Virus record (IMG/VR): IMGVR_UViG_3300017917_000405
Coordinates: 1 to 64,000 of that record
Reading direction: 5' to 3' (one strand)
Length of the DNA: 64,000 nt
Source of the DNA: a virus
A program made the position numbers and the translations under genes. The notes under the pieces were generated by a model. The model had not been told where the DNA came from and did no database searches. It was given only the letters and a program-made list of their open reading frames with translations. Positions 17,101-24,162 of this stretch are shown here, piece by piece (position 1 is the stretch's first letter; each line of letters opens with the position of its first letter).

Positions 17101-17371
17101 GGTGATTATAAATTTGATCGTCTGGCGTGCGATCTTTCTTAGAACGCTTATCTAGTCTATCAATTGTGAAATATGCTTCAATCCCTAGGATTGGCTTTAC
17201 GGATGTTTCCTTTGCAGCCTTGTAAAATTCACGATGACCGCTAAGTGTTCCGTGATCTGTGATTGACATTGCGCCCATACCGATTTCATCGGCACGTTTT
17301 AAAAGTTCTGTTGGTGATGAGTACCCGTCCAACAAACTATAGTATGAATGAGAATGATGATTATGAAACAT
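14117..17371 (-). CDS. dnaE: DNA polymerase III alpha subunit (DnaE-type)
   Basis: 1084 residues from ATG 17371. An upstream ATG at 17416 would run through the hairpin, whereas 17371 has GGAAGG just before it. PHP domain at 1-200: HNHHSHSYYSLLDG, SITDHGTLSG, GIEAYF, VTLDCHYAS. Polymerase core: PGRGSAAGSLVCYALDIT, FPDVDVDYEDRRR (catalytic Asp pair) and later palm residues. Then HhH and OB-type C-terminal regions. It is the replicative polymerase of the phage, encoded with helicase, primase and SSB. PHP residues look intact, so proofreading by this domain is possible. Confidence 0.95.
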   Translation of the reverse strand: MFHNHHSHSYYSLLDGYSSPTELLKRADEIGMGAMSITDHGTLSGHREFYKAAKETSVKPILGIEAYFTIDRLDKRSKKDRTPDDQIYNHLIVVAKNQKGLENVSRLSEIAWDEGFFVKPRMDFEVLEEHSEGLIIISGCMNGIIAKALEADNVDAATKHLMWFKDVFKDDFYMELQPHNPYELNKKMLDLADKHDVKSVVTLDCHYASPDDRVAEEIMLILGTHPKSRPDAIFDDSRKKADLIERLDYLYGDRQMSFKDLDIWLMSYQETLERMKAQGIDRQDIYENTMEISDKVGDYDVPSNLDLLPVEYKDPHAELEEMCLKGLRRKGLHDKQEYRDRLVEELNVIKDKNFSPYFLVVSNMVNWAKDNGIMVGPGRGSAAGSLVCYALDITGVDPIKYHLLFFRFINPERNDFPDVDVDYEDRRRGEVKEYLKEEYKNVASIATYLTFKDKGVVRDVARAFCIPLVDVNKALKNIDTWDEFLESKSTEEFRKKYPEVTVYAEQLRGRIRGTGVHAAGIVTAKDSISKFAPLETRKDAQSDERIPVVAVDMEQAADIGLIKIDALGLKTLTVIKDCLEAVKSRHKKVVDLDTLPLDDRDVYDDLTAGYTKGVFQCEATPYTNLLVKMGVRNFDELAASNALVRPGAMNTIGEDYIARKKGKRSVSYIHDNMIEYTKDTYGCILYQEQVMLACTTLGGMTMQEADKVRKIIGKKKDAREFDVFKDRFVQGAKEYLGEDKAERLWHDFEAHAGYSFNKSHAVAYSLLSYWTAWLKRYYPVEFMYSLLKNEKDKDARTEYLIEAKRMGVKILLPHVNESEADFALDGDSIRFGLGNVKYISEGIASKLLAGRPFHSYQELTEFAGKKGSGINSRAVQALNKIGAAAFKDNPRTGSENEYFYEYLNIPEFTNDLPRWMDAYIKPLDEYEETGAFIVLAMVKSIKRGSGWSRVEIVDKTGSVGVFDSENTMIEPGKMYMILVASNRIMEYVLPENLKKEGTAFTKYVLASNLPIASDEYYVISAASRKTKKGDKMATYVIAEEDKSLLPIIVFPKYYSLALAKMKPGSVVKPVLGEMPDGTLTIRSI

Positions 17372-17391
17372 GACCTTCCAAAGAATGATGT

Positions 17392-17417
17392 GGTGGGGCA
17401 GCGATTGCTGCCCCACC
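17392..17417 (-). terminator. Intercistronic hairpin between SSB and polymerase genes
   Basis: A perfect 11-bp stem (GGTGGGGCAGC with GCTGCCCCACC) closes a 4-base loop. It starts 5 bases after the SSB stop and lies 20 bases before the polymerase start. There is no long T run, so it may attenuate or protect mRNA ends and so favour high SSB expression. Confidence 0.65.
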
Positions 17418-17422
17418 GAATA

Positions 17423-18085
17423 TTACCATGCAGCAGATGAAGTAACTTCTTCGTCCTGCTCAAGGCCCATGAAGAAGGCCTCCTGATCGGCATAAGGGAT
17501 CTGACGAATTGCAGATCGCTCTAGATCATATGGTTCGATGTTTGACCAATCGAACTCTGTATCGTCTGTTGACAAGGGGAACAGCGGATACGTTGTTGAC
17601 GTTCCTGTTCCTGAACGCTTGAGCCTCCACACAAGATTACTGATAGAGCCAGTATCTGCTGCGTACTCAATGAGGGTCTTTGTCGTTAGTGACTTTGGAC
17701 CAACGCCCTGTGACCAAATAGCCACATACTCTTCGTTTCCATCATTTACCCAAAGGTTTGTGTAGTAACGCAACTTTGCACGCCACCCTGCCTTTGGCTC
17801 ACGGCGGTCCATATCACAGCCGTAGCATTGGCCTTCGTCCTGCCGTGTACAAACAGCCTTACGACGATAGTCCTTTGGATTTGTATGTTCTGCTACAACA
17901 ATAGCGAGACCGCGATCCTTGTTGTAGTTTGGTGAGTCTGCGTCAATTTCATTAATAAATCGGACCTTAACGCTCTGTCCGTCCTCTAACTTAAGCCAGC
18001 GAACCTTTGGTCCACCATCTGAGGAACCACCCGATGGGTAGTCGATCTTGTTTTGGATTGCCTTCAATCCTGTAATAATAGCCAT
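17423..18085 (-). CDS. Single-stranded DNA-binding protein
   Basis: 220 residues. The layout fits T7/T4-like phage SSBs: an OB-type N-terminal region (VRWLKLEDGQSVKVRFINEID), a zinc-like Cys cluster (AVCTRQDEGQCYGCD), aromatic-rich strands (WRAKLRYYTNLWVND), and an acidic C-terminal tail (GLEQDEEVTSSAAW) of the kind that docks partner proteins. It lies between primase and polymerase, which supports the role. The ATG has AAGGAG upstream. A hairpin terminator follows. Confidence 0.75.
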   Translation of the reverse strand: MAIITGLKAIQNKIDYPSGGSSDGGPKVRWLKLEDGQSVKVRFINEIDADSPNYNKDRGLAIVVAEHTNPKDYRRKAVCTRQDEGQCYGCDMDRREPKAGWRAKLRYYTNLWVNDGNEEYVAIWSQGVGPKSLTTKTLIEYAADTGSISNLVWRLKRSGTGTSTTYPLFPLSTDDTEFDWSNIEPYDLERSAIRQIPYADQEAFFMGLEQDEEVTSSAAW

Positions 18086-18104
18086 ATACTTCTCCTTAAT
18101 ATTT

Positions 18105-18121
18105 GGCGCGATAGGTGCGCC
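18105..18121 (-). terminator. Short GC hairpin before the SSB gene
   Basis: A 5-bp GC stem (GGCGC / GCGCC) with a 7-base loop in the 51-base gap between the primase stop and the SSB start. It could be a weak terminator or leader structure. Confidence 0.35.
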
Positions 18122-18136
18122 TTTCGTATTATTGTA

Positions 18137-19087
18137 TCAGATGCCTAGGGGAAGCGCAAGTACGTTTATACCCTCAAGGCATTCTTTAATTTGTGAGTCT
18201 GACATATCTCCAATATCCTTTATGCCGTCTGGTAAGGTTACGATTGTCATTGGCTTATAGCAATGCTTTTGTATCTTTTCTATCATTGTGTTTCCAGCGT
18301 CATCTGCATCTGGGATAACAAAAATACCGTCAGTCCACTTATTTAATAGTTCAATCTGCTGCATTGTGATTGTTGCACCAAGCGTTGCAACAGAAGGAAT
18401 TCCAAGTTGCCAAAGTCTAATGGCATCAAACGATGATTCTACTACGGCTACGACATTGTACTTAGACCTATTAAGATTAAATAAATTGTACTTTCTTGGT
18501 AGTCCGTGAGAGTTCTTAAATCTCTTTTCTGTAATTGATCTACCAACGTGTCCAACATATTCACCACTCACAGACTGTACTGGAACGGTAACCATATCTT
18601 TGACATTTGAATAGCCAAGTTTAAATTCTGCAATTGCTTCGTGACTTATTCCTCTGCTATGGAAGTAGTCAACCGCGTCCTGTGTGTTTAGTAGCGTATT
18701 GTGTAAACGATACACAATAGATTCATCGTACTCATTCTCCTGGCTTTCAGATACCCTATTTGTTATTTCATCTGAAATATCTGTATCTACATGCAGTTTA
18801 GCAATAAACCTGCTTGCTTCAAAGTAGTTACGAGATGTTGTGTGCATTACGATATCGTAAATGCTTCCGCGTTCTCCGCAAGAAAAGCAAATAAACAAGC
18901 CGTTTCCTTTATCCACTTCACAGGCTGGACTATTTACGTTATAGTGAAATGGACAATAAATTAGATAGTGTGTGTCTAGTTCTGTTCCTACTGTGATTCC
19001 ACACTCTTGCAGGATTCTCCCGATCTCTCGCGGTCCATAGACTTGGGTATTGGAATTAGTTTGTTCCCAGAGACCCCTTGATAGCAT
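18137..19087 (-). CDS. DnaG-like primase
   Basis: 316 residues. Zinc-binding domain: C45, H48, C67, C70 (YCPFHYN...ICFSCGERG). TOPRIM domain: E217 in VVAVVESSFDAIRLW and D260-x-D262 in FVIPDADDAG. It makes RNA primers and would act with the helicase encoded next to it. The ATG at 19087 lies 100 bases inside the upstream gene; no other start precedes the zinc site cleanly. Shorter than cellular DnaG because the helicase-binding C-terminal domain is missing. Confidence 0.9.
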   Translation of the reverse strand: MLSRGLWEQTNSNTQVYGPREIGRILQECGITVGTELDTHYLIYCPFHYNVNSPACEVDKGNGLFICFSCGERGSIYDIVMHTTSRNYFEASRFIAKLHVDTDISDEITNRVSESQENEYDESIVYRLHNTLLNTQDAVDYFHSRGISHEAIAEFKLGYSNVKDMVTVPVQSVSGEYVGHVGRSITEKRFKNSHGLPRKYNLFNLNRSKYNVVAVVESSFDAIRLWQLGIPSVATLGATITMQQIELLNKWTDGIFVIPDADDAGNTMIEKIQKHCYKPMTIVTLPDGIKDIGDMSDSQIKECLEGINVLALPLGI

Positions 19088-19326
19088 TTAGCCTTTGCCC
19101 TTCCTACATATACACCATAAATGGTAAGTTTAAATTCGTATCGGTTCTTATTGTACTTTAAATTAAAGATTGGGTCAAGATCGTAGTGTGGAATATATCC
19201 CTTAGATCTCATGCAGTCAAGTAGGATGTTTTCGTACCGTTCCCGCATATTTGGTATATTTGAGTCATCGGTAATAGCGCCTGAAAAATAAAAATTATGA
19301 ATTTTTTTTCCACCAGCGTATTCCAT
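18988..19326 (-). CDS. Conserved actinophage protein upstream of primase
   Basis: 112 residues. MRSKGYIPHYDLDPIFNLKYNKNRYEFKLTIYGVYVGRAKA is a conserved block I associate with small actinophage replication-region proteins; the rest is a basic variable tail. The last 100 bases encode the primase start in another frame. No Shine-Dalgarno site precedes the ATG, but a TATAAT lies 7 bases upstream, so it may be translated from a leaderless mRNA. Function unknown. Confidence 0.55.
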   Translation of the reverse strand: MEYAGGKKIHNFYFSGAITDDSNIPNMRERYENILLDCMRSKGYIPHYDLDPIFNLKYNKNRYEFKLTIYGVYVGRAKAKCYQGVSGNKLIPIPKSMDRERSGESCKSVESQ

Positions 19327-19333
19327 AATACAA

Positions 19334-19339
19334 ATTATA
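19334..19339 (-). promoter_or_regulatory. -10 box giving a probable leaderless mRNA
   Basis: Minus-strand TATAAT is separated from the ATG at 19326 by 7 bases, the distance expected if transcription starts at the start codon. No ribosome-binding site is present. -35 sequence is weak. Confidence 0.45.
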
Positions 19340-19344
19340 TCAAC

Positions 19345-20562
19345 TTACAGATCATCGTATACTTCAGAAAACTTTCCCTTATCAAAGTCTGCAATAATTG
19401 AAAAATCTCCAAGGAATCCATTACGATTCTTTCTAAAAGCAATCTCAATTAGGTCGCTATTTGTTTTTCTTCCTAGTGCAAGCACAAAGTCTGCATCATA
19501 TGCAATCTGTCGTGACCATGCTACCTGTCCAAGTTGTGGAACAGACTCTAAATCTGTTGCATCGTCTGGCGTAGCAGAAGCAATAGCGATTACTGGAATC
19601 TGTTCTGAAATTGCAAGCAACTTTAGTTCTCGTGAAAGATTCTTAATCTTAACAGTCTCGTTATCGCTATGACCATTGTCAACCATCAATTGCAGATAAT
19701 CAATAAATACGATATCTGGTTTGTACTGATCAATCTTTGCACGAATAACATTTGGCGTTACCTCATTCATTCCGTCATTTGAAATGATTTTAAATGGCTG
19801 CTTGCCAACTAGATTCTTTTCTGCCCATGGAGCAAACTGCTCATCTGAGATCTTTCCAGATGAGATTGCTCTATGCGAGAACGTTCCATCTCCAAGAATT
19901 GTATAAATGCGGTTACGAACCTCGTGCTCAGTCATTTCTAGGCTTAGAATCATTGGAACCTTTCCGTCCTTCCAGGCCTGAATAGCAAAGAATAGGCTCA
20001 TCCACGACTTACCAATTGCAGGATATGCAAGAAGAATTCCAAGTTGACCAGGAGAAATTCCCATTGGAAGACAAGCATCAAAAGAAACCAGGCCAGTCTT
20101 AATTCCACGAACACCCTGTTCGTTATCCTTACGAACCTTATCAAAGTGTGCGATGGCATCATCAACATCTGTTACATCAATGTCTCTGACACGGGACGTT
20201 ACACGACTAAGCGTAGACACCTCACGATTAATAAAGTCTAGTGCTTTTGCAGTCTCGTTTGACTGAACCAGATCTGCTGATTTTCTCAGGGTGTTTCTTA
20301 GAGACTCGTCCATAAATGTTTCTTTTAGACGGTTGACTTGGTAGATTGTTGGACCGTGGTCAATTGGGTCAAAGTCTCTGAACCTTGTTGCTAGTAGATC
20401 TGAGTCTGGAACCTGCTTTGTTTCTGAATAGTAGTCCTTGATAAACTCCCAGATATCTGCACAGTCTTTCATCATGAAGTCCATGTTGTTCTCAAAAAGA
20501 ACATGAATATCTTTATTATCTGCTACCGCTGAGATGACGGCAACTTCCTCACGCATTCCCAT
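19345..20562 (-). CDS. DnaB-like replicative helicase
   Basis: 405 residues. RecA-fold helicase domain from about 150: Walker A AYPAIGKSW at 179-187 (a non-classical but lysine-containing loop), PMILSLEMTEHEVRNRI (motif H1a-like), Walker B IVFIDYLQLMV with D288, then a Q-rich motif (SQIPVIAIA-type region, QVAWSRQIAYDAD). The N-terminal helical domain (1-140) is DnaB-like. It would unwind the fork and pair with the primase downstream. The start overlaps the putative loader gene by 14 bases. Confidence 0.9.
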   Translation of the reverse strand: MGMREEVAVISAVADNKDIHVLFENNMDFMMKDCADIWEFIKDYYSETKQVPDSDLLATRFRDFDPIDHGPTIYQVNRLKETFMDESLRNTLRKSADLVQSNETAKALDFINREVSTLSRVTSRVRDIDVTDVDDAIAHFDKVRKDNEQGVRGIKTGLVSFDACLPMGISPGQLGILLAYPAIGKSWMSLFFAIQAWKDGKVPMILSLEMTEHEVRNRIYTILGDGTFSHRAISSGKISDEQFAPWAEKNLVGKQPFKIISNDGMNEVTPNVIRAKIDQYKPDIVFIDYLQLMVDNGHSDNETVKIKNLSRELKLLAISEQIPVIAIASATPDDATDLESVPQLGQVAWSRQIAYDADFVLALGRKTNSDLIEIAFRKNRNGFLGDFSIIADFDKGKFSEVYDDL

Positions 20563-20890
20563 TTAAATACTCCTGCCTAATCTTTTCCATCTCTATTCTA
20601 CGCTGCATACGAAACATTTCGTCTTTTTCGGCATCCATTTTACGTTTCAATATGGTATCAAAGTTGTTATAGAACCATGATAATGGGTGCTTATCTTTAT
20701 CCAAATGAGAAAAGTAGTACTCAAGAACCTTAGTAACGTCTAGTACCCCAAAGTCTTCGATGAGCGATTTCATTGCCCACTTCTCTTTATGCTTGTTAAC
20801 TATTGGAGCAGAGTTATACTTTTCTTTATATAAAGACGAGTATTTGCTAAGTAGTGAATAACTGGCTTTGTCTAAATCCTGCTTGTTCAC
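20549..20890 (-). CDS. Possible helicase-loader / replication accessory protein
   Basis: 113 residues, helical and highly charged: KEKWAMKSLIEDFGVLDVTKVLEYYFSHLDKDKHPLSWFYNNFDTILKR. The segment resembles small phage proteins with a DnaB-loader-like helical domain, and the gene lies directly upstream of the helicase with a 14-base overlap. The loader role is inferred from position and shape only. The C-terminus is a long charged helix (AEKDEMFRMQRRIEMEKIRQEYL). Confidence 0.5.
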   Translation of the reverse strand: MNKQDLDKASYSLLSKYSSLYKEKYNSAPIVNKHKEKWAMKSLIEDFGVLDVTKVLEYYFSHLDKDKHPLSWFYNNFDTILKRKMDAEKDEMFRMQRRIEMEKIRQEYLNGNA

Positions 20891-21096
20891 TTTAACTCTT
20901 TCTCAATCTCCTGCACCTTTTCGATAAGTTTAGATTCCACAAACTTATAAACCCTATCCATAGCACCGTCTACGCCAGAATCTGACTCACGCACCCAGTC
21001 TTCAATTCCTAGTTCAACGTGAACAGTCTCAAAGTTTCCTAGATTTCTGACGTACTTTAACGCGACTTTGACTGTCGTTTGGTTGTTCTGGTTCAT
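20887..21096 (-). CDS. Small conserved phage protein (YVRNLGNFETV type)
   Basis: 69 residues: a beta strand pair (TTVKVALKYVRNLGNFETVHVELGIEDWVRE) followed by a helix (AMDRVYKFVESKLIEKVQEIEKEL). This short layout recurs in actinophage replication regions. ATGA overlap with the next gene; its first 23 codons overlap the upstream gene in another frame. Function unknown. Confidence 0.6.
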   Translation of the reverse strand: MNQNNQTTVKVALKYVRNLGNFETVHVELGIEDWVRESDSGVDGAMDRVYKFVESKLIEKVQEIEKELK

Positions 21097-21427
21097 TCTC
21101 TAACCGATCCTCTTCTTCGCTTGGACTGAGAAACCCTACTGGCATTTTAAACTCTAGTCCATCTTCTTCATCTTGATCATCTGTATTCTGACCAAGAACC
21201 TGACTAATTGCAATCCATCTATCAGCAATGTCTATCATAGTGGACTCATCGTGTTTTTGCAAGGCAACATCAAACGCTGCCATAAGAACTTGTGCTGCTG
21301 CTAAGATAGCACTTTCTTCTGAAACTATTGGTCCAATAAATTGTTCAATTTTATTATCAAATTTATTATACGGAGAAGTTTTCGGCTTTCCAGGTTGGGA
21401 CGTATCTTCCGTCTTTTGTTTTGACAT
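21029..21427 (-). CDS. Hypothetical protein of the replication cluster
   Basis: 132 residues. Ordered helical core at about 25-80 (NKIEQFIGPIVSEESAILAAAQVLMAAFDVALQKHDESTMIDIADRWIAISQVLG), acidic disordered C-terminus with many Glu/Asp. The start overlaps the upstream gene by 62 bases, and the end overlaps the next start by 68 bases. I cannot name a family. The long overlaps are typical of this compact cluster. Confidence 0.5.
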   Translation of the reverse strand: MSKQKTEDTSQPGKPKTSPYNKFDNKIEQFIGPIVSEESAILAAAQVLMAAFDVALQKHDESTMIDIADRWIAISQVLGQNTDDQDEEDGLEFKMPVGFLSPSEEEDRLENEPEQPNDSQSRVKVRQKSRKL

Positions 21428-21842
21428 ATGTCATTTGCCTCTTTCCTATCCTGTATTCGAATTCTTCTAGCGTTGGAACGTCACTCCCAGGAGTAACTAG
21501 ACCATCCAATCGCGGCCTTCCACGATGTAGTGTAGCATAGTACTCTCGCATTGTATATAGGTCTTTTTCACTTAGGTAATAAACACCTACGCCATTTTTC
21601 CTGAAAACCCTTTTAGGGTTAATATTACACTTCTTATGATAAATAAGATCACGAATCATTGTGTGGTGTCTATTAAATATTTTACATACTTCATAAATCC
21701 TATATGCACGACCAGCATATTTTTTAAAATCTGAATATGTATATGTACACATCTCGTCGGTATCATAATTGTAGGCATAGACGATTCCCGCTGGACGATT
21801 AACCTTAATCTTTCTATGAAGCATATCGTTGAGAAAAAACAT
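21366..21842 (-). CDS. Conserved phage protein with possible DNA-binding helices
   Basis: 158 residues from ATG 21842; an earlier ATG at 21959 would add 39 residues and overlap the zinc-ribbon gene by 97 bases. The MFFLNDMLHRKIKVNRPAGIVYAYNY start resembles known short starts in actinophage homologues. Inside, RAYRIYEVCKIFNRHHTMIRDLIYHKK looks like a helix-turn-helix or MerR-like segment. YLSEKDLYTMREYYATLHRGRPR is basic. Probable DNA-binding replication or regulatory protein; unproven. Confidence 0.5.
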   Translation of the reverse strand: MFFLNDMLHRKIKVNRPAGIVYAYNYDTDEMCTYTYSDFKKYAGRAYRIYEVCKIFNRHHTMIRDLIYHKKCNINPKRVFRKNGVGVYYLSEKDLYTMREYYATLHRGRPRLDGLVTPGSDVPTLEEFEYRIGKRQMTYVKTKDGRYVPTWKAENFSV

Positions 21843-21862
21843 TTTCCCAATCTTATATGCTG

Positions 21863-22057
21863 CTATCTTCCTAGGGTTATCTTCTTCGATTGCTGCATCT
21901 CTTGCCTCAATATCCACTTCCCGAATGTGCCATGGTTTTGAGGATACTGCATCGACCATCTTTTACCACACCTTAAACAATATAACTCAACATGTATGTC
22001 TGAATTGAAAGCACGATCTGAAAGAACCCTGCCTCCCTTACAGCGTCTACACCACAT
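21863..22057 (-). CDS. Zinc-ribbon protein
   Basis: 64 residues from ATG 22057, which directly follows the phosphoesterase stop (TAA-T-ATG). MWCRRCKGG and LYCLRCGKRW give two CxxC knuckles of one zinc ribbon, with basic flanks. A TTG start at 22084 would add nine basic residues. Function unknown; likely nucleic-acid binding by composition. Confidence 0.6.
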   Translation of the reverse strand: MWCRRCKGGRVLSDRAFNSDIHVELYCLRCGKRWSMQYPQNHGTFGKWILRQEMQQSKKITLGR

Positions 22058-22058
22058 A

Positions 22059-22829
22059 TTACGCCGAAAAGACCTTCCCGTCAACGACGCAACTCATCTC
22101 ATTCTCATTGATCTGAATGATTTGAATATGTGGATAATCATTGACAATATGTGCGATGGCAAATCCTGCTTGCCAGTCGTGATTAATTGTATAGTCCATC
22201 TGCTTAGGGTCGCAAAGGTGTCCAATTTCAAACCCTCGCAACTTCTGACCAGTTAGATCATACGTCTTATAAAAAGATCCAATTCTATGTGAGTGTCCTC
22301 GCACAAGACTAACACCCCAGTTAATAACATCATTACGAACGGATTCTCCAGCGTGCTTTGAAATAGACTCACCATGATGGCAGTACATATCTCCAAAACG
22401 TTTTACTGGCGGTTCGCTGTATTCGTGCCATACAAACCCGTACTTGTCGTATTCATATAAACTCTTAGATGTAATTACGTCAAGGAACTGTGGAGCCTTC
22501 TTTGCTAGATATGCGCCATGCCTTGTCCATCCATGATTTCCATCATGAAAGTGGCAGTCTGCCTTTGGAACTAGTGATCTAATATCTGACATAAATTCTT
22601 TAGTTCCTGAAACACCGCCATCTCCTACTGGCGTCCAGGCATCTGGAGTTCCATCCGCCCATCGACTTGTTGAATCTGCGTCATCAATGTCTCCAAGCAG
22701 GTCTACTGCGTCTGGCTTAAACCATTTCATTACCTTAAGAAATAGTTCTACCTTGCGAGGGTCATGTCGTGGGAAATGCACATCTGATACGAGCATCCAC
22801 TTTAGATCACTCTTTGCTTGCGTAGCCAT
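22059..22829 (-). CDS. Calcineurin-like metallophosphoesterase
   Basis: 256 residues. All metal motifs are present: D16-x-H18 (SDVHFPRHD), G46-D47 (LLGDIDD), G97-N98-H99 (HDGNHGW), H151/H152 (YCHHGE) and G178-H-S-H181 (VRGHSHRIG). Members cleave phosphodiesters or phosphomonoesters (DNA ends, cyclic nucleotides, dNTPs). In this operon a DNA-repair or nucleotide-salvage role is likely, but the substrate is not visible. ATG at 22829 has GGAGAAG upstream. Confidence 0.88.
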   Translation of the reverse strand: MATQAKSDLKWMLVSDVHFPRHDPRKVELFLKVMKWFKPDAVDLLGDIDDADSTSRWADGTPDAWTPVGDGGVSGTKEFMSDIRSLVPKADCHFHDGNHGWTRHGAYLAKKAPQFLDVITSKSLYEYDKYGFVWHEYSEPPVKRFGDMYCHHGESISKHAGESVRNDVINWGVSLVRGHSHRIGSFYKTYDLTGQKLRGFEIGHLCDPKQMDYTINHDWQAGFAIAHIVNDYPHIQIIQINENEMSCVVDGKVFSA

Positions 22830-22867
22830 TCTTCTCCAATGTTAGTTGAGTAGACAGTATACACCGC

Positions 22868-23572
22868 CTATAGTTCTATTCCTGACTTATGATACCAAAG
22901 TTGCTTGTGTTTGGCAATAAGGTCTTTGATCATTAAATCTTTTTTATTTTCATTACATAGCAAATGTGCAGGGGCAACATTGTCCCATGTGTGAGTACCA
23001 TCTTCACCAAGTGGAACAATATGCTCAAGCGTTACAGACATTTTATCAGGCCACTTTAGTTCTTTGTCAATATACTCATCACAAATAATACACTTCCATT
23101 CATAGAAATCGAATACGTCGTTTTTATCTATGAAGTCACCATTAATTATTTTAGATTTTCTATTTCCAGTATATTTATCAACTGGTATGTGTAGTCCTGG
23201 TTTTATTACATCTACATTTCCATACACATTTTCTGCCAGCCACTTTGACCTACATCTATCTGTACAGAATTTTCCATTACCAAAACATCTTGGACGAACC
23301 ACAGTTCTAGTACAAATAATGCAATCGTATTCTACATATAGTGCTGGGCAGGTTTTCATACAGATTACCTGTCTACTTGTTTTGGGGACAACAAAATCTA
23401 TTTCGCAGTAGATGCATCTTCTTTGTTCTTTTTTAGTTTGGCAGTATCTACTACAATACTTTTTTGTTTTCTTATTACTCGCTATATAGAAAAACTTCCC
23501 GCACGCTATGCAATTTCTTCTTGTTTTTTGTATTTGTTCGGGCTGTTTTCTGCGGTACTCTTTGCCCCTCAT
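22868..23572 (-). CDS. HNH endonuclease with multiple zinc clusters
   Basis: 234 residues. The N-terminal half is rich in Cys pairs (CIACGKFF, CSRYC, CIYCEIDF, CIICTRTV, CTDRC), consistent with two or three zinc ribbons. The C-terminal HNH part has CIICDEYI near 163, LEHIVPLGEDGTHTWDN (HNH strand) and HLLCNENK. Located exactly between replication and tail modules, so it may be a free-standing homing endonuclease. The zinc ribbons probably set DNA specificity. Confidence 0.83.
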   Translation of the reverse strand: MRGKEYRRKQPEQIQKTRRNCIACGKFFYIASNKKTKKYCSRYCQTKKEQRRCIYCEIDFVVPKTSRQVICMKTCPALYVEYDCIICTRTVVRPRCFGNGKFCTDRCRSKWLAENVYGNVDVIKPGLHIPVDKYTGNRKSKIINGDFIDKNDVFDFYEWKCIICDEYIDKELKWPDKMSVTLEHIVPLGEDGTHTWDNVAPAHLLCNENKKDLMIKDLIAKHKQLWYHKSGIEL

Positions 23573-23582
23573 ATATTAAATT

Positions 23583-24002
23583 TTACTTTTGCCCTACGGC
23601 TATATATCCTATTCTACAATTTACACGCTTTCTATCTGCAGCATCGTTACCTGAATCATTTCTCCAGATAGTCACATCAAAGGTTGATGCAGTAATGTTA
23701 TGAACAACGCATGATAAGTTAAAGTCATTAGTTGTTTGATATACGCTTGCTACAACAATTGGAGGACTTGAAAACCCGTCGCAACGAATATCACGAATTG
23801 TTATATCGTTATCGTTCTTTTTTAATACAGCATCTACTGTATCTGCACGAATTACAAGGTTTGGGTAGCCAAATTCTCTTCCGCGCACGCTAAGGTTATT
23901 CGTGATATCTGTTGCAATAGGTTTAATTGCATTTACTTCATTGACTAGAGAATTATAGATTTCTCTGGTCAGCGGTGATCCTGGATTAAGAGGACTCGCC
24001 AT
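23583..24002 (-). CDS. Virion-associated protein, H-type-lectin-like C-terminus
   Basis: 139 residues. The first half starts like phage tail proteins (ASPLNPGSPLTREIYNSLVNEVNAI). The second half (PPIVVASVYQTTNDFNLSCVVHNITASTFDVTIWRND...VNCRIGYIAVG) follows the H-type lectin pattern of a P-x-V strand, N-x-T-x-x-x-F and a final I-x-Y-I-A-x-G. It may bind sugars on the host surface. AAAGGAGG precedes the ATG, and the coiled-coil gene upstream overlaps it by 17 bases. Lectin assignment is by pattern only. Confidence 0.6.
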   Translation of the reverse strand: MASPLNPGSPLTREIYNSLVNEVNAIKPIATDITNNLSVRGREFGYPNLVIRADTVDAVLKKNDNDITIRDIRCDGFSSPPIVVASVYQTTNDFNLSCVVHNITASTFDVTIWRNDSGNDAADRKRVNCRIGYIAVGQK

Positions 24003-24162
24003 TCTTTTCCTCCTTTAGCCTCGCAATTTCTGCATCCTTCTCGGCGAGGGCTTCTGTGATTTGTGCCTTAAGAACTGCCATCTGTGCCTCATAATTTGAG
24101 GTAATCTGACCAATACGGCTCTGAAGTTCTTGGGCTACTAGTTCCATTGTCTTGTCGCTCAT
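23986..24162 (-). CDS. 58-residue coiled-coil protein
   Basis: Start ATG at 24162 overlaps the stop of the fibre gene (TAATG). The product is almost entirely a heptad-type helix (LVAQELQSRIGQITSNYEAQMAVLKAQITEALAEKDAEIARLKEEK). Small coiled coils next to fibres may be oligomerisation or assembly factors. Function inferred from position only. Confidence 0.6.
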   Translation of the reverse strand: MSDKTMELVAQELQSRIGQITSNYEAQMAVLKAQITEALAEKDAEIARLKEEKNGESS

